A DNA stretch of 64,000 nt, taken from contig NC_009668.1 of NCBI RefSeq assembly GCF_000017405.1, positions 1,667,001 through 1,731,000 on the forward strand, read 5' to 3'. The translations under genes and the position numbers were made by a program. Origin of the DNA: Brucella anthropi ATCC 49188 (GTDB lineage: Bacteria; Pseudomonadota; Alphaproteobacteria; Rhizobiales; Rhizobiaceae). Below the pieces are notes generated by a model that worked only from the letters and a program-made list of their open reading frames with translations, was not told the origin of the DNA and made no database searches. Each line of letters begins with the position of its first letter. Positions within the stretch are counted from its first letter, which is position 1. This document shows positions 35,732-49,835 of the stretch, in pieces.

Positions 35732-36109
35732 TCCTCTCCTCGATTTCACTATTTCAGATTTACTATCAAAGCATTGAAACGACTGAATTTCAAATAAGGC
35801 CTTTTCATTAAAGAACGACGAAATTGCGTGACCCATCCCATCACATTCAATGACCCGACCTTAATGTTGCTTGATTCAAAAATTTTTCGAAACTTTAGCG
35901 AATTTTAAAGCAAGGCCGCGATGGTAAACCAATTGCTAACCGACAGGTTCTAAATTGAACGTTCAACGGTTCGATCCGGAATTTTCTGCTGGCTCAAATT
36001 CAACACAGGATGGTATTAATTGAATAATGCAATCCGGAACGGGCAGAATCCAGGTCGAAGGGAAACGCGCCGGTATCGGCTAAATTTGATTGCAGAAGGG
36101 AAACACAGA
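35732..36109. other. Divergent intergenic region galU / transglycosylase
   Basis: This stretch of 378 AT-rich bases holds the promoters of both genes. It contains TAAACC and TAACC half-sites near 35924-35940, loosely like CtrA half-sites, but no full consensus. I see no gene or RNA in it. Confidence 0.4.
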
Positions 36110-37348
36110 ATGCTGCGATTTCCATTCACGGTGGGCCAGACGATGAAGCTGAAAGCAGCTGCAACGGTTGCGATAGCTGTGCTCGCCTCAACGCTGACGA
36201 CCGGTTCCGCACTGGCTGATGCGAAATTTCGCCAATGGGTCGCCAGTTTTCGCCCTGTCGCCATAAATGCAGGTGTTTCGCCTTCCACGTTCGACCGCGC
36301 ATTTCGCGGCGTGGATGCGCCAGACCCGGTCGTGCTGCAGAAGGCCCGCTATCAGCCCGAATTCACCGAACCGGTCTGGAACTACGTCGATAACCGCGTA
36401 AACGAACATTCCGTTTCAGTCGGCCAGAACATGGCGCGCAAATGGGGTCCGTGGCTCCAGCGCATCGAACAGCGTTTCTCGGTCGATCGCAATATCCTGC
36501 TCGCCATCTGGTCGATGGAAAGCAATTACGGCGAAATTCTCAAGCGTGATGACGTTATGCGCGATGCCGTCCGTTCGCTGGCAACGCTTGCCTATGCAGA
36601 CCAGCGTCGCGCCAAATATGGCCGCACACAGCTGATTGCTGCAATGAAGATTCTCCAGACCGGCGATATTGACCGCGGCCATCTTTCCGGTTCCTGGGCC
36701 GGCGCGCTCGGCCACACACAATTCATCCCGACGAGCTATCAGGCCTATGCCGTCGATATGGATGGCAATGGCAAGCGTGACATCTGGAATTCGATCCCCG
36801 ATGCGCTGGGTACAGCGGCCAACCTCCTGCATCGCAATGGCTGGCAGCCGGGCCGTAGCTGGGGTTACGAAGTAGCCTTGCCACAAGGACGCAAGTTCCC
36901 TTCCGGCTCACTCTCGATTGCCGAATGGCAGAAGATCGGTCTCGTTCGTGCCAACGGACGCGCCTTCCCCGATCCGAGCGAAAAAGCAACGCTGAAAGTG
37001 CCGGATGGTCGTCAGGGGCCCGCCTTCCTGATGACAAAGAATTTCTTCGTCTTGAAGCGCTATAACAACGCCGACAAATACGCACTTGCTGTCGGCCTGC
37101 TTGCCGATCGCATCGGCGGCTATCAGGGACTTCGTCAGGACTGGAATCGCCCATTCACGCCGATTACCATGGACGAGAGGCAGGAATTGCAAACGCATCT
37201 GAAAGCGCTCGGCTATTATGACGGCAATATTGATGGCAAGATCGGCTCCACTTCGCGGGCGGCCATCGAAGCCTTCCAGCAGCGCAACGGACTTCAGCCG
37301 GACGGTCATCCGAGCAAAGAAGTTCTGTCGGTCCTGCGCCGTCGCTAG
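36110..37348 (+). CDS. Lytic murein transglycosylase, MltB family
   Basis: The 412-residue protein has a membrane-spanning signal sequence (cleavage likely after SALA), an SLT_2 lytic transglycosylase domain (catalytic glutamate in LLAIWSMESNYG, then LSGSWAGALGHTQFIPTSYQ) and a C-terminal peptidoglycan-binding domain (LQTHLKALGYYDGNIDGKIGSTSRAAIEAFQ). It cleaves peptidoglycan strands with formation of 1,6-anhydromuramic acid. Start 36110 follows GAAGGGAAACACAG. A terminator follows at 37369. Confidence 0.92.
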   Translation: MLRFPFTVGQTMKLKAAATVAIAVLASTLTTGSALADAKFRQWVASFRPVAINAGVSPSTFDRAFRGVDAPDPVVLQKARYQPEFTEPVWNYVDNRVNEHSVSVGQNMARKWGPWLQRIEQRFSVDRNILLAIWSMESNYGEILKRDDVMRDAVRSLATLAYADQRRAKYGRTQLIAAMKILQTGDIDRGHLSGSWAGALGHTQFIPTSYQAYAVDMDGNGKRDIWNSIPDALGTAANLLHRNGWQPGRSWGYEVALPQGRKFPSGSLSIAEWQKIGLVRANGRAFPDPSEKATLKVPDGRQGPAFLMTKNFFVLKRYNNADKYALAVGLLADRIGGYQGLRQDWNRPFTPITMDERQELQTHLKALGYYDGNIDGKIGSTSRAAIEAFQQRNGLQPDGHPSKEVLSVLRRR

Positions 37349-37368
37349 ACTGTCGGGTAAATTATCGA

Positions 37369-37410
37369 ATGGGGCGCGCTTCTGATCAAGTGCGCCCCAT
37401 TTTGTTTTTC
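37369..37410 (+). terminator. Rho-independent terminator after transglycosylase gene
   Basis: ATGGGGCGC pairs with GCGCCCCAT around a 21-base loop and is followed by TTTGTTTTT, 20 bases after the stop. Confidence 0.8.
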
Positions 37411-37436
37411 CAAGCAGCCAAGCTAATATAAAGGCC

Positions 37437-38597
37437 ATGAAGGCAAGACTGATGCGCCAAAATCGGATTGGGAGACGAATGGTGAACGCTGCTGGTGTCC
37501 TGCTGGCAGTCGCAGCTCTGCTGTTCTCAGGCATCATCACGGCTTCTGCACAGGAACGTCCGCGCACGCTTTTCGATCTCTTGTTCGGCTCGCGGCAGGC
37601 ACAGCCACAGCGCCAATATCAGCAGCCCACTCCACAACGCGCCCGGCCAAAGGCGAAGCGGCCCAAGACCACCTCTCCCGCTTCACGACCGACGCCGCCA
37701 CCGGCTGCGACCCCGGCAGTCGAGTTCGTCGAGAAAAAGCCAGATGCCAAAAAGGTTCTTGTTGTCGGTGATTTCATCGGCAACGGTCTGGCCGAAGGCC
37801 TTGATGTTGCTTTCGCGTTGGACCCCGATCTTCAGGTTGTAACCCGGATAAATGGCTCCTCCGGCTTTGTGCGCAACGATCATTTCGACTGGCCCGACAA
37901 CATCGGAAAGATACTGGACGAGGAGAAACCGGCTGCTGTCGTCGTGATGATCGGTTCTAACGACAGACAGGCAATCACCGAGAAAGGCGTAAGTCTGCCA
38001 GCCCGATCTCCGGAATGGAATGAAGAATATCAAAAGCGCGTCGCCGCCTTCATCAAGGTGATCAACGACAAGCATTTTCCTCTGGTGTGGATAGGGCAGC
38101 CACCCTTTCGCCCGAAAGGCATGTCGCAAGATATGCTGGCGCTCAATGAAATCTATCGCACTGCCACTGAAAAGGCGGGCGGAAAATTTGCCGATGTCTG
38201 GGATGGTTTTGTCGATGAGGATGGTAATTTCACCCAGACCGGCTTCGACATTAACGGTCAGACCGCGCGCCTGCGCGGCAATGACGGCATCAACATAACT
38301 TCGGCAGGCAAGCGCAAGCTCGCCTTCTATGCGGAAAAGCCGCTTCGCGCCTATCTCGGCGGCGCAAAGGAAGAAGATCAGCCCCTGCCCGCAGCAGGCA
38401 CGCATGACCCGTCCAAGCCGGTTGATCGCGTGGCACCGGTCAGCATTCGGGACGTTGATAAGGACGATAGCGGTGTTCTACTTGGTGGCAACATCGCAGC
38501 GCGTCCGCAAGCCACACGGCCAGCCCGGACTGAGAGCAAACCTTCACCCGGACGAGCGGACGACTTTTCCTGGCCACAGAAGAGCTCAAATCCCTAA
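37437..38597 (+). CDS. DUF459 domain exported protein (SGNH-hydrolase-like)
   Basis: The 386-residue protein has an N-terminal signal anchor (AAGVLLAVAALLFSGIITASAQ), a basic proline/glutamine-rich linker, and from about residue 100 the DUF459 domain. In it VVGDFIGNGLAEGL is the place of the SGNH serine block, here with aspartate-phenylalanine instead of the canonical GDS, and VVMIGSNDRQ resembles the block with the oxyanion-hole asparagine. This suggests a periplasmic esterase fold with an altered or lost nucleophile. In rhizobia these genes lie near cell-wall genes, as here after a transglycosylase. Confidence 0.78.
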   Translation: MKARLMRQNRIGRRMVNAAGVLLAVAALLFSGIITASAQERPRTLFDLLFGSRQAQPQRQYQQPTPQRARPKAKRPKTTSPASRPTPPPAATPAVEFVEKKPDAKKVLVVGDFIGNGLAEGLDVAFALDPDLQVVTRINGSSGFVRNDHFDWPDNIGKILDEEKPAAVVVMIGSNDRQAITEKGVSLPARSPEWNEEYQKRVAAFIKVINDKHFPLVWIGQPPFRPKGMSQDMLALNEIYRTATEKAGGKFADVWDGFVDEDGNFTQTGFDINGQTARLRGNDGINITSAGKRKLAFYAEKPLRAYLGGAKEEDQPLPAAGTHDPSKPVDRVAPVSIRDVDKDDSGVLLGGNIAARPQATRPARTESKPSPGRADDFSWPQKSSNP

Positions 38598-38725
38598 ATT
38601 ATTGCCGTTCCTCAATAGGATTGAGCTATCAGCTGATTGATAGCCCGCGCCTTTCTCTATCCGATATGATTCTAATTGCTACATTCTGCGCTGTTCACAG
38701 GAGCGTTCGCATCGTCTATCAGAAG

Positions 38726-38766
38726 GCGCCGTCAGCCTGAAAGGGCTGGACAGGAAGGGCGCTTTT
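38726..38766 (+). promoter_or_regulatory. Structured leader hairpin before the permease gene
   Basis: GCGCC (38726-38730) pairs with GGCGC (38758-38762), extended by AAG against CTT, and encloses a second stem GTCAGCC against GGCTGGAC with one bulge. Four Ts follow. It lies about 60 bases upstream of the CycA-like permease start and looks like an attenuator or riboswitch-type element. It does not match the glycine riboswitch consensus as I know it. Confidence 0.4.
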
Positions 38767-38820
38767 CCTCGCGCGAGCGGGAGTAGTTTCCAGCGTCCGC
38801 CAGAAACAAGAGGCGTTTGA

Positions 38821-40224
38821 ATGAATATCGCATCAAAGCCTTCTGTCGATCCACATCGGGAGGAGGAACCCCATCTTGCACGCAATCTGTCCAACCGACA
38901 CCTGCAGCTGATCGCCATTGGCGGCGCTATCGGCACCGGCCTTTTCATGGGTTCGGGCAAGACCATTTCGCTGGCAGGCCCTTCGATCCTGCTGGTTTAT
39001 GCCGTGATCGGCTTCATGTTGTTCTTCGTCATGCGCGCATTGGGCGAAATCCTGCTGTCCAATCTCGAATATCGCTCCTTTGCGGATTTCGCAGGCGATT
39101 ACCTCGGGCCGTGGGCACAGTTCTTCACCGGCTGGACCTATTGGCTTTGCTGGATTGTGACCGGTGTGGCCGACGTGGTTGCCGTTTCGGGCTACGTCTC
39201 GTTCTGGTTCCCGGAACTGGCGCTCTGGATACCGGCGCTCGGACTGATCTTCACGCTTCTGGCGCTCAATCTGCCGACCGTGCGCAATTTCGGTGAAATC
39301 GAATTCTGGTTTGCCCTCATCAAGATCGTCGCCATTGTCGGGCTGATCATCGCAGGCGTGTATATGCTCTCGACCGGCTTTACGCTTCCGAATGGAAGTC
39401 AGGCATCGGTCGCCCATCTTTGGAACCATGGCGGGTTCTTCCCCAATGGCTTCCTCGGCTTCGTTGCCGGTTTCCAGATCGCGGTTTTCGCCTTCGTCGG
39501 TATCGAACTGGTCGGCACCGCCGCCGCTGAAACCAAGGACCCGGAGCGCAATCTGCCCAAGGCAATCAATTCCATCCCGATCCGCGTGGTACTGTTCTAT
39601 CTCGGTGCGCTGTTCGTCATCATCACCGTCATTCCGTGGGATCAGGTCGATCCGAATTCAAGCCCGTTCGTCGCCATGTTCTCGCTCGCCGGTCTCGGCA
39701 TCGCAGCCCATGTCGTGAATTTCGTCGTGCTGACTTCGGCAACGTCGAGCGCAAATTCCGGCATCTACTCGACCTCGCGCATGATCTACGGCCTTGCCAC
39801 TTCCAAACTCGCACCGAAGGCGCTCGGCAAGCTGAACAAGCGGAAAGTACCGGTCAATTCGCTGTTCTTCTCATGCGTTTTCCTGCTTGCGGGCGTGGTT
39901 CTGCTTTATGCTGGCCAGAGCATTATCGAAGCCTTCACCATCGTCACGACGATTTCGGCGCTGCTCTTCATCTTCATCTGGTCGGTCATTCTGGCGTCAT
40001 ATCTGCAATACCGTCGCAAGCGCCCCGACCTGCATGAAAAGTCCACTTTCAAAATGCCCGGCGGACGCGCAGCCGTCGTGATGGTCTTCGCCTTCTTCGC
40101 CTTCATTCTCTGGGCGCTGGCGCAAGAGCCGGACACCGCAGCCGCACTGAAAGTCACCCCGCTTTGGTTCGTGCTTCTCGCCATCGCCTATCTGGTGATG
40201 AAGTCGCGACGCAGCCAAGGCTAA
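38821..40224 (+). CDS. Amino acid permease, CycA-like (D-serine/D-alanine/glycine)
   Basis: The 467-residue membrane protein has 12 helices and the AAT-family opening LSNRHLQLIAIGGAIGTGLFMGSGKTI. It is strongly similar in pattern to CycA, which imports glycine, D-serine and D-alanine with protons (SFADFAGDYLGPWAQFFTGWTYWLCW, VGIELVGTAAAETKDPERNLPKAIN). Substrate is inferred from family likeness. A structured leader lies upstream and a strong terminator follows. Confidence 0.87.
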   Translation: MNIASKPSVDPHREEEPHLARNLSNRHLQLIAIGGAIGTGLFMGSGKTISLAGPSILLVYAVIGFMLFFVMRALGEILLSNLEYRSFADFAGDYLGPWAQFFTGWTYWLCWIVTGVADVVAVSGYVSFWFPELALWIPALGLIFTLLALNLPTVRNFGEIEFWFALIKIVAIVGLIIAGVYMLSTGFTLPNGSQASVAHLWNHGGFFPNGFLGFVAGFQIAVFAFVGIELVGTAAAETKDPERNLPKAINSIPIRVVLFYLGALFVIITVIPWDQVDPNSSPFVAMFSLAGLGIAAHVVNFVVLTSATSSANSGIYSTSRMIYGLATSKLAPKALGKLNKRKVPVNSLFFSCVFLLAGVVLLYAGQSIIEAFTIVTTISALLFIFIWSVILASYLQYRRKRPDLHEKSTFKMPGGRAAVVMVFAFFAFILWALAQEPDTAAALKVTPLWFVLLAIAYLVMKSRRSQG

Positions 40225-40229
40225 AAACA

Positions 40230-40258
40230 AAAAGCCCGCCAATCTGGCGGGCTTTTCA
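40230..40258. terminator. Terminator between the permease gene and gltD
   Basis: AAAAGCCCGCC pairs with GGCGGGCTTTT around AATCT. With A- and T-runs on both sides it can stop transcription of the permease gene and of the convergent gltBD genes. Confidence 0.88.
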
Positions 40259-40274
40259 TTTCTTTGGGTCTCTC

Positions 40275-41729
40275 TTAGCGCGGTAGAACCGAACTCCCCA
40301 TCAGATCAGCATCGATGGCGTGTGCAGCCTGACGGCCTTCGCGGATCGCCCAGACGACCAGTGACTGTCCACGGCGCGCATCACCGGCTGCATAGAGCTT
40401 GTCGACATTGGTGCGGTAGTCACGCTCATTGGCCTTGACCGATTTGGAGCCGCGACGGTCGGTCACGATGTCGAGCTTTTCGCCCAGTTCCTTGACCACA
40501 CTGTCTTCTGCCGGTCCGGCAAAACCGATTGCGATGAAGGCCAGATCGGCCTTGATGAAGAATTCCGTTCCGGCAATCGGCTTGCGCTTTTCATCAACCT
40601 GACAGCACTTCACATGGGTGAGGCGGCCGTCTTCGCCGATGAACTCCAGCGTTGCCACCTGAAACTCGCGGGAAGCACCTTCCGCTTGGCTGGAAGAGGT
40701 ACGCATCTTGGTCGCCCAATAAGGCCAGACGCTGAGCTTGTCTTCCTTTTCCGGCGGCTGCGGACGAATATCAAGCTGCGTGACATTGACCGCACCCTGA
40801 CGGAACGCCGTGCCCACGCAGTCCGAGGCGGTATCGCCACCGCCGACCACAACGACATGCTTGCCGCCTGCCAGGATCGGAGCCGAAGTCCAGGCAACGG
40901 ATTCGATATTTTCGCGCCCGACGCGACGGTTCTGCTGAACCAGATAAGGCATGGCATCATGCACGCCTTCAAAATCTGCACCCGGAATACCCGCCGGGCG
41001 CGGCGTTTCCGAGCCACCGCTGTAAAGCACCGCATCATAGGTATCGAGGAGACCGCGCAGCGGCTTGTCGACGCCGATGTTCACACCGCACAGGAAGCGA
41101 ACGCCCTCGCCTTCCATCTGCGCGACGCGGCGGTCGATGAGGTGCTTTTCCATCTTGAAATCTGGAATACCGTAACGCAACAGACCGCCGGGGCGGCTTT
41201 CGCGCTCATAAACATCAACCATGTGACCAGCACGGGCCAGCTGCTGAGCAGCGGCAAGGCCAGCCGGTCCAGAACCGATGATGGCGACCGACTTGCCCGT
41301 CTTGTTGGCGGCTGGTTGTGGCACGATATGGCCGAGCTCATAGGCCTTGTCGCCCAATGCCTGCTCGACCGTCTTGATCGCAACCGGCGTATCCTCGAGG
41401 TTCAGCGTGCAGGCTTCCTCGCAAGGCGCCGGGCAGACGCGACCGGTAAACTCCGGGAAGTTGTTGGTCAGATGCAGGTTACGGATCGCCTGATCCCAAT
41501 TGTTGTTATAGACGAGATCGTTCCAGTCCGGGATCTGGTTGTGTACCGGGCAGCCCGTCGGGCCATGGCAGAACGGAATGCCGCAATCCATGCAGCGCGC
41601 CGCCTGCTTCTGCACTTCGCCATCCGTCATCGGAATGGTGAACTCGCGGAAGTGGCGGATACGATCCGACGCTGGCTGGTACTTCGCTACCTGCCGGTCG
41701 ATTTCAAGAAAGCCAGTTACCTTACCCAT
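40275..41729 (-). CDS. gltD: Glutamate synthase (NADPH) small subunit
   Basis: The 484-residue flavoprotein passes electrons from NADPH to the large subunit. Visible are the N-terminal iron-sulfur cysteines (CMDCGIPFCHGPTGCPVHNQ and CPAPCEEACTLN), an FAD motif (IIGSGPAGLAAAQQLARAGH) and an NADPH motif (VVVGGGDTASDCVGTA). Start 41729 (MGKVTGFLEIDR) follows GAGGGGAGTAAGAG; the longer frame upstream is not typical. It lies downstream of gltB, same strand, 166 bases apart. Confidence 0.96.
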   Translation of the reverse strand: MGKVTGFLEIDRQVAKYQPASDRIRHFREFTIPMTDGEVQKQAARCMDCGIPFCHGPTGCPVHNQIPDWNDLVYNNNWDQAIRNLHLTNNFPEFTGRVCPAPCEEACTLNLEDTPVAIKTVEQALGDKAYELGHIVPQPAANKTGKSVAIIGSGPAGLAAAQQLARAGHMVDVYERESRPGGLLRYGIPDFKMEKHLIDRRVAQMEGEGVRFLCGVNIGVDKPLRGLLDTYDAVLYSGGSETPRPAGIPGADFEGVHDAMPYLVQQNRRVGRENIESVAWTSAPILAGGKHVVVVGGGDTASDCVGTAFRQGAVNVTQLDIRPQPPEKEDKLSVWPYWATKMRTSSSQAEGASREFQVATLEFIGEDGRLTHVKCCQVDEKRKPIAGTEFFIKADLAFIAIGFAGPAEDSVVKELGEKLDIVTDRRGSKSVKANERDYRTNVDKLYAAGDARRGQSLVVWAIREGRQAAHAIDADLMGSSVLPR

Positions 41730-41895
41730 TCTCTTACTCCCCTCGGCCTGCGACCAGCGCATGGTCGGCTTTGCCGGAAGTTGCCCTGTCCGCCGCATCA
41801 TCTTCCAATGCGCTGGCATACAAGGACGTTGTTATCTCTCACATGGCGAAGGGTGCCCGACCTGAAGGCCGGGCTCCACTTTTCAGGATCATGTC

Positions 41896-46647
<4,752 letters not shown>

Positions 46648-47295
46648 CGTCATTCCCTCCGTTTGGCCCTCATCATGAGGTGCGCGATCAGTATATACCG
46701 AGATGGTGTGACAACCATCCCGCCGTTGCTTTACGTATAAAGGAAGCCTTATCGACAAGGCGTTGGACGAGGTCCCGGGCGAGCGGCAAAGCCGGTGCGA
46801 GGAACGATGTTTAGCGCCTTATTCTCATCAGGCTTGGACAGACGACACTCAGCCCACCAGAAAATGGCGCACTAGAATTCCTCCTGTCGCGGTCGGGGCG
46901 CCTGTTACCGCCAGGCTATGTGCCTGCCAGTACGGCGCCTCTTTCTGAAACTTTTCGGAGAGCGTTGTGTCGCTTCCGTCTGCATCAGCGTTTAATTGGA
47001 CAGCATTGCTGTCCTAATTACGTATGACAGAATTCAAATTGCCTCACAAGATGGAAACGCAATTTTTCTCAGCAGCTTCCGTAATAAAATATCAAAAGCC
47101 GTGATTTTACTGGATTTTAATTGCGTTTAATGGCCATTGCGTCAGTTTGGCGCGCTTTTGCCCGCCCCTCGAATGCCTAAAAAATAGGCATGTTGATGAC
47201 ATTTTTCGCGCAAGTCGGACCTTAACCGCTTCTGTCAGACAGGTTATAGAAACATCGACTGTGCGACAGCCCATTCAACCCATCTGGAGGAACAC
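46648..47295. other. Long divergent region gltB / threonine aldolase
   Basis: About 650 bases with no convincing gene. The part near 47010-47150 is AT-rich (TAATAAAATATCAAAAG), fitting promoters. CCTAAAAAATAGGC (47178-47192) is a small hairpin. Nitrogen control of gltB would be expected here, but I cannot point to a clear NtrC or Lrp site. Confidence 0.45.
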
Positions 47296-48345
47296 GTGCA
47301 TTTTGCGTCAGACAATTGGGCAGGCGCCCACCCGAAAATCGCCGAGAGCCTTTCGTTGCATGCTGCAGGTTTTGCGGCAGCCTATGGCGCAAGCGAACTC
47401 GACAAGCGCGTCGAGCAGCGCTTCAACGAATTGTTCGAGCGCGAAGTTGCCGTGTACTTTGTCGGAACAGGAACAGCCGCCAACTCGCTGGCGCTGGCCA
47501 GCGTCAACCGGCCCGGCGGAGTTTCGCTGGTGCACCGCGAAGCGCATGTGATCGAGGACGAGTGCGGTGCACCTGAATATTTCACCGGCGGCGCACGTCT
47601 GCATCCGATTGACGGTGCGCATGGCCGCATCGACCCCGAACTTCTCAAGCGCGAACTGAGGCGGTTCAATCCGGCTTTCGTTCATGCTGGGCAGCCCATG
47701 GCCGTCAGCATCACGCAGGCGACCGAAGTTGGTACGCTCTACCAGCCCGAACATATCGCCACCATTTCCAAGATCTGCCGCGATGCCGGTCTGCCACTGC
47801 ATATGGACGGCGCACGCTTTGCCAATGCGCTTGTTTCGCTGGACATGACACCAGCCGAAATGACCTGGAAACAGGGCGTGGACATCGTTTCCTTCGGAGG
47901 TACGAAAAACGGCTGCTGGTGCGCCGAAGCATTGGTCTTCATGGACCCGGCCCGCGCCAAGGACCTACCGTTCATCCGCAAACGCGCGGCACAGCTCTTT
48001 TCCAAGACACGCTTTGTGGCAGCGCAATTCGATGCTTACCTGCGAGACGATCTCTGGCTGGAACTGGCACGTCACTCCAATGCACTCGCCGCGCGCCTCG
48101 CCGGTCATATCAATGCGTCGAGCCAGATGCGCCTTGCCTGGAAACCGGAAGCCAATGAGGTCTTCGCCATCATGAAACAGTCGGTCTATGATCGTCTGCG
48201 CAATGCCGGAGCGATTTTCTACGACTGGAACCCCCCGCATTCGGAAGTGAACCGCATCAGCGACGGCGAAATTTTCGCCCGCTTTGTGACGAGCTTCGCC
48301 AACACGGAAGAAGATGTCGACCGGTTCGCTGACTTGATCGCCTGA
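47296..48345 (+). CDS. Low-specificity threonine aldolase
   Basis: The 349-residue PLP enzyme splits L-threonine or allo-threonine into glycine and acetaldehyde. The PLP lysine lies in VSFGGTKNGCWCAEALVF, and HMDGARFANAL, GTGTAANSLALA and HVIEDECGAPEYF are family motifs. It starts with GTG at 47296, seven bases after GGAGGA, giving MHFASDNWAGAHP. A terminator at 48371 follows. Confidence 0.92.
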   Translation: MHFASDNWAGAHPKIAESLSLHAAGFAAAYGASELDKRVEQRFNELFEREVAVYFVGTGTAANSLALASVNRPGGVSLVHREAHVIEDECGAPEYFTGGARLHPIDGAHGRIDPELLKRELRRFNPAFVHAGQPMAVSITQATEVGTLYQPEHIATISKICRDAGLPLHMDGARFANALVSLDMTPAEMTWKQGVDIVSFGGTKNGCWCAEALVFMDPARAKDLPFIRKRAAQLFSKTRFVAAQFDAYLRDDLWLELARHSNALAARLAGHINASSQMRLAWKPEANEVFAIMKQSVYDRLRNAGAIFYDWNPPHSEVNRISDGEIFARFVTSFANTEEDVDRFADLIA

Positions 48346-48370
48346 CGCTCTTTCGTATCTGTCAAAATGA

Positions 48371-48405
48371 AAAAGGCGGCGCTTCAAGCACCGCCTTTTC
48401 TTATT
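48371..48405 (+). terminator. Terminator after threonine aldolase gene
   Basis: AAAAGGCGG pairs with CCGCCTTTT around CGCTTCAAGCA, followed by CTTATT. The convergent hsp20 gene ends 16 bases later and may share it. Confidence 0.82.
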
Positions 48406-48420
48406 CATTCTCAACCAAGC

Positions 48421-48891
48421 TTAATGCGCGGTTTTCGCCTCGATCTGCTGAGCGCTGTCGGAGCCAGCCTTGGCAACTTCGATCTTGCGCGGTTTCATCT
48501 GTTCTGGAATCTCGCGCTTGAGATCGATGTGCAGGAGACCGTTCTTGAGGCTCGCACCGGCGACTTCAACGAAGTCGGCAAGCTGGAAACGGCGCTCGAA
48601 AGCACGTGAGGCGATACCACGATAGAGAACTTCACCGATATCGGAAGCATTTTCATCCGCCTTCTGACCCTTGATCGTCAGCAGGTTGCGATGCGCTTCG
48701 ATTTCGAGTTCACTTTCGGAAAAGCCCGCGACCGCCATGGTGATGCGATAGGTGTTCTCACCCGTGCGCTCGATATTATACGGCGGATAGGACTGGTTAC
48801 CTTCCGGCGAAGCGAGCGTATCAAGCATGGAGAAGAGCCGATCGAAACCGACCGTGGAACGATAGAGCGGGGAAAAATCTACGTGACGCAT
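48421..48891 (-). CDS. Small heat shock protein, Hsp20/IbpA type
   Basis: The 156-residue protein has an alpha-crystallin domain (about residues 36-130: [30 protein letters not shown], then [34 protein letters not shown]). It opens with [20 protein letters not shown], the IbpA-type N-terminus, and contains a C-terminal IEV motif. It is an ATP-independent holdase for unfolding proteins. The ribosome site GGAGGG is strong but could be partly paired in a leader hairpin. Confidence 0.93.
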   Translation of the reverse strand: MRHVDFSPLYRSTVGFDRLFSMLDTLASPEGNQSYPPYNIERTGENTYRITMAVAGFSESELEIEAHRNLLTIKGQKADENASDIGEVLYRGIASRAFERRFQLADFVEVAGASLKNGLLHIDLKREIPEQMKPRKIEVAKAGSDSAQQIEAKTAH

Positions 48892-48970
48892 GTATTAGCC
48901 CTCCTTTAGAGCGACATGATGCTTGTTTCAGCATGATCTGTTCCGAAGAGCGCTGAGCGCATTCGGGACC
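48892..48970 (-). promoter_or_regulatory. Structured 5' leader of hsp20, possible RNA thermometer
   Basis: On the minus strand three hairpins follow each other: an 8-bp stem GTCCCGAA/TTCGGAAC enclosing GCGC/GCGC (48940-48969), a 5-bp ATGCT/AGCAT stem, and CTCT/GGAG that would hide the ribosome site. This order is like ROSE thermometers of rhizobial hsp20 genes. I see no conserved UUGCU element, and part of the sequence resembles the intergenic palindromes, so this is tentative. The rest of the gene-free stretch to 49268 holds a distant 9-bp inverted repeat AATGAACCC/GGGTTCATT. Confidence 0.35.
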
Positions 48971-49268
48971 ATACACGGCGGCGAAACTCCCTTATGGCGA
49001 ATTCCTTGATGCCGGCGGCCCCTTCCAGGCGACCGCAAAACTCATTTGGGAACGGTTCTTTTTCATTTCAAGGCCGCGTGCGCGCGAAGCTTGCGAAACA
49101 CGGGCTGTCACGCCGCGTAATAACTCCTGATCAATAGGGGCCTACATTTTGGGGGATTCGCCGCACAATGAACCCAAAATGAACATCATCTTTGGCGAGC
49201 GTTCAGCCGCTTGGGGCTAATGTCCCACCATGCCTGCTGCAAAGCGGGTTCATTAAAGGATCACGGTT

Positions 49269-49667
49269 ATGAGAAAAGCTGTTCTCGCTTTTGCCGCACT
49301 TGCCACCGTCGCGACAGGGATTGCGACACCCACCCTTGCAGCCGATAGCGGCCTGCGCGTTCAGATTCAATATTACGATGATGACGGCTATCGTCCGCCG
49401 CGTCCATATCCGGGTCCACGCCCTGATTGGGATGGTGGCCCGGATCGCCGCCCGGGCTGGGGCGACGATTATGGTCGTCGCGACATCATGGGACCGCGTC
49501 GTATCGCACGCTCGCTGGAACGCCGCGGCTATGATGTCGGCGACATGCGCCTTAACCGCGACACCTATTTCGTGCGCGCCACAAGGCCGAACGGCCGCCG
49601 CGTCATCGTCATGGTCGATGCCTATTCAGGCCGCATTGTTGGTGAACGCCGCCCTGGCGGATACTGA
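49269..49667 (+). CDS. Small exported protein, PepSY-like C-terminus
   Basis: The 132-residue protein has a signal peptide (cleavage after TLAA), a region rich in proline, arginine, glycine, aspartate and tyrosine (RPPRPYPGPRPDWDGGPDRRPGWGDDYG in part), then a small folded domain with RRIARSLERRGYDVGDMRL and VIVMVDAYSGRIVGERR. The latter resembles PepSY-type domains, which inhibit proteases or sense envelope state. No clear operon partner. A terminator at 49735 follows. Confidence 0.7.
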   Translation: MRKAVLAFAALATVATGIATPTLAADSGLRVQIQYYDDDGYRPPRPYPGPRPDWDGGPDRRPGWGDDYGRRDIMGPRRIARSLERRGYDVGDMRLNRDTYFVRATRPNGRRVIVMVDAYSGRIVGERRPGGY

Positions 49668-49734
49668 GCGCCTTCTTCAAATTTTCTCTACAGACCAGCT
49701 GGTGTAACGTCCCTTGCATCGGCTGTTCTTTGAG

Positions 49735-49769
49735 CCGGAAGTTCGTTCTCGAACTTCCGGTTACTTTTT
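49735..49769 (+). terminator. Terminator after PepSY-like gene
   Basis: CCGGAAGTTCG pairs perfectly with CGAACTTCCGG around TTCT and is followed by TTACTTTTT. Confidence 0.85.
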
Positions 49770-49835
49770 ATCATCAATTGCCCCATTATGCTGGAGCCAC
49801 ATATCCCAATCTGAAGCAGAAAGGTTCGCAATCGG

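Noticed and set aside
38700..38820. Glycine riboswitch before the permease gene
   Set aside because: The conserved core sequences of that riboswitch were not found, although the leader is structured.
49040..49080. GGAAC box before the PepSY-like gene
   Set aside because: No GTT at the right spacing; far from the start codon.
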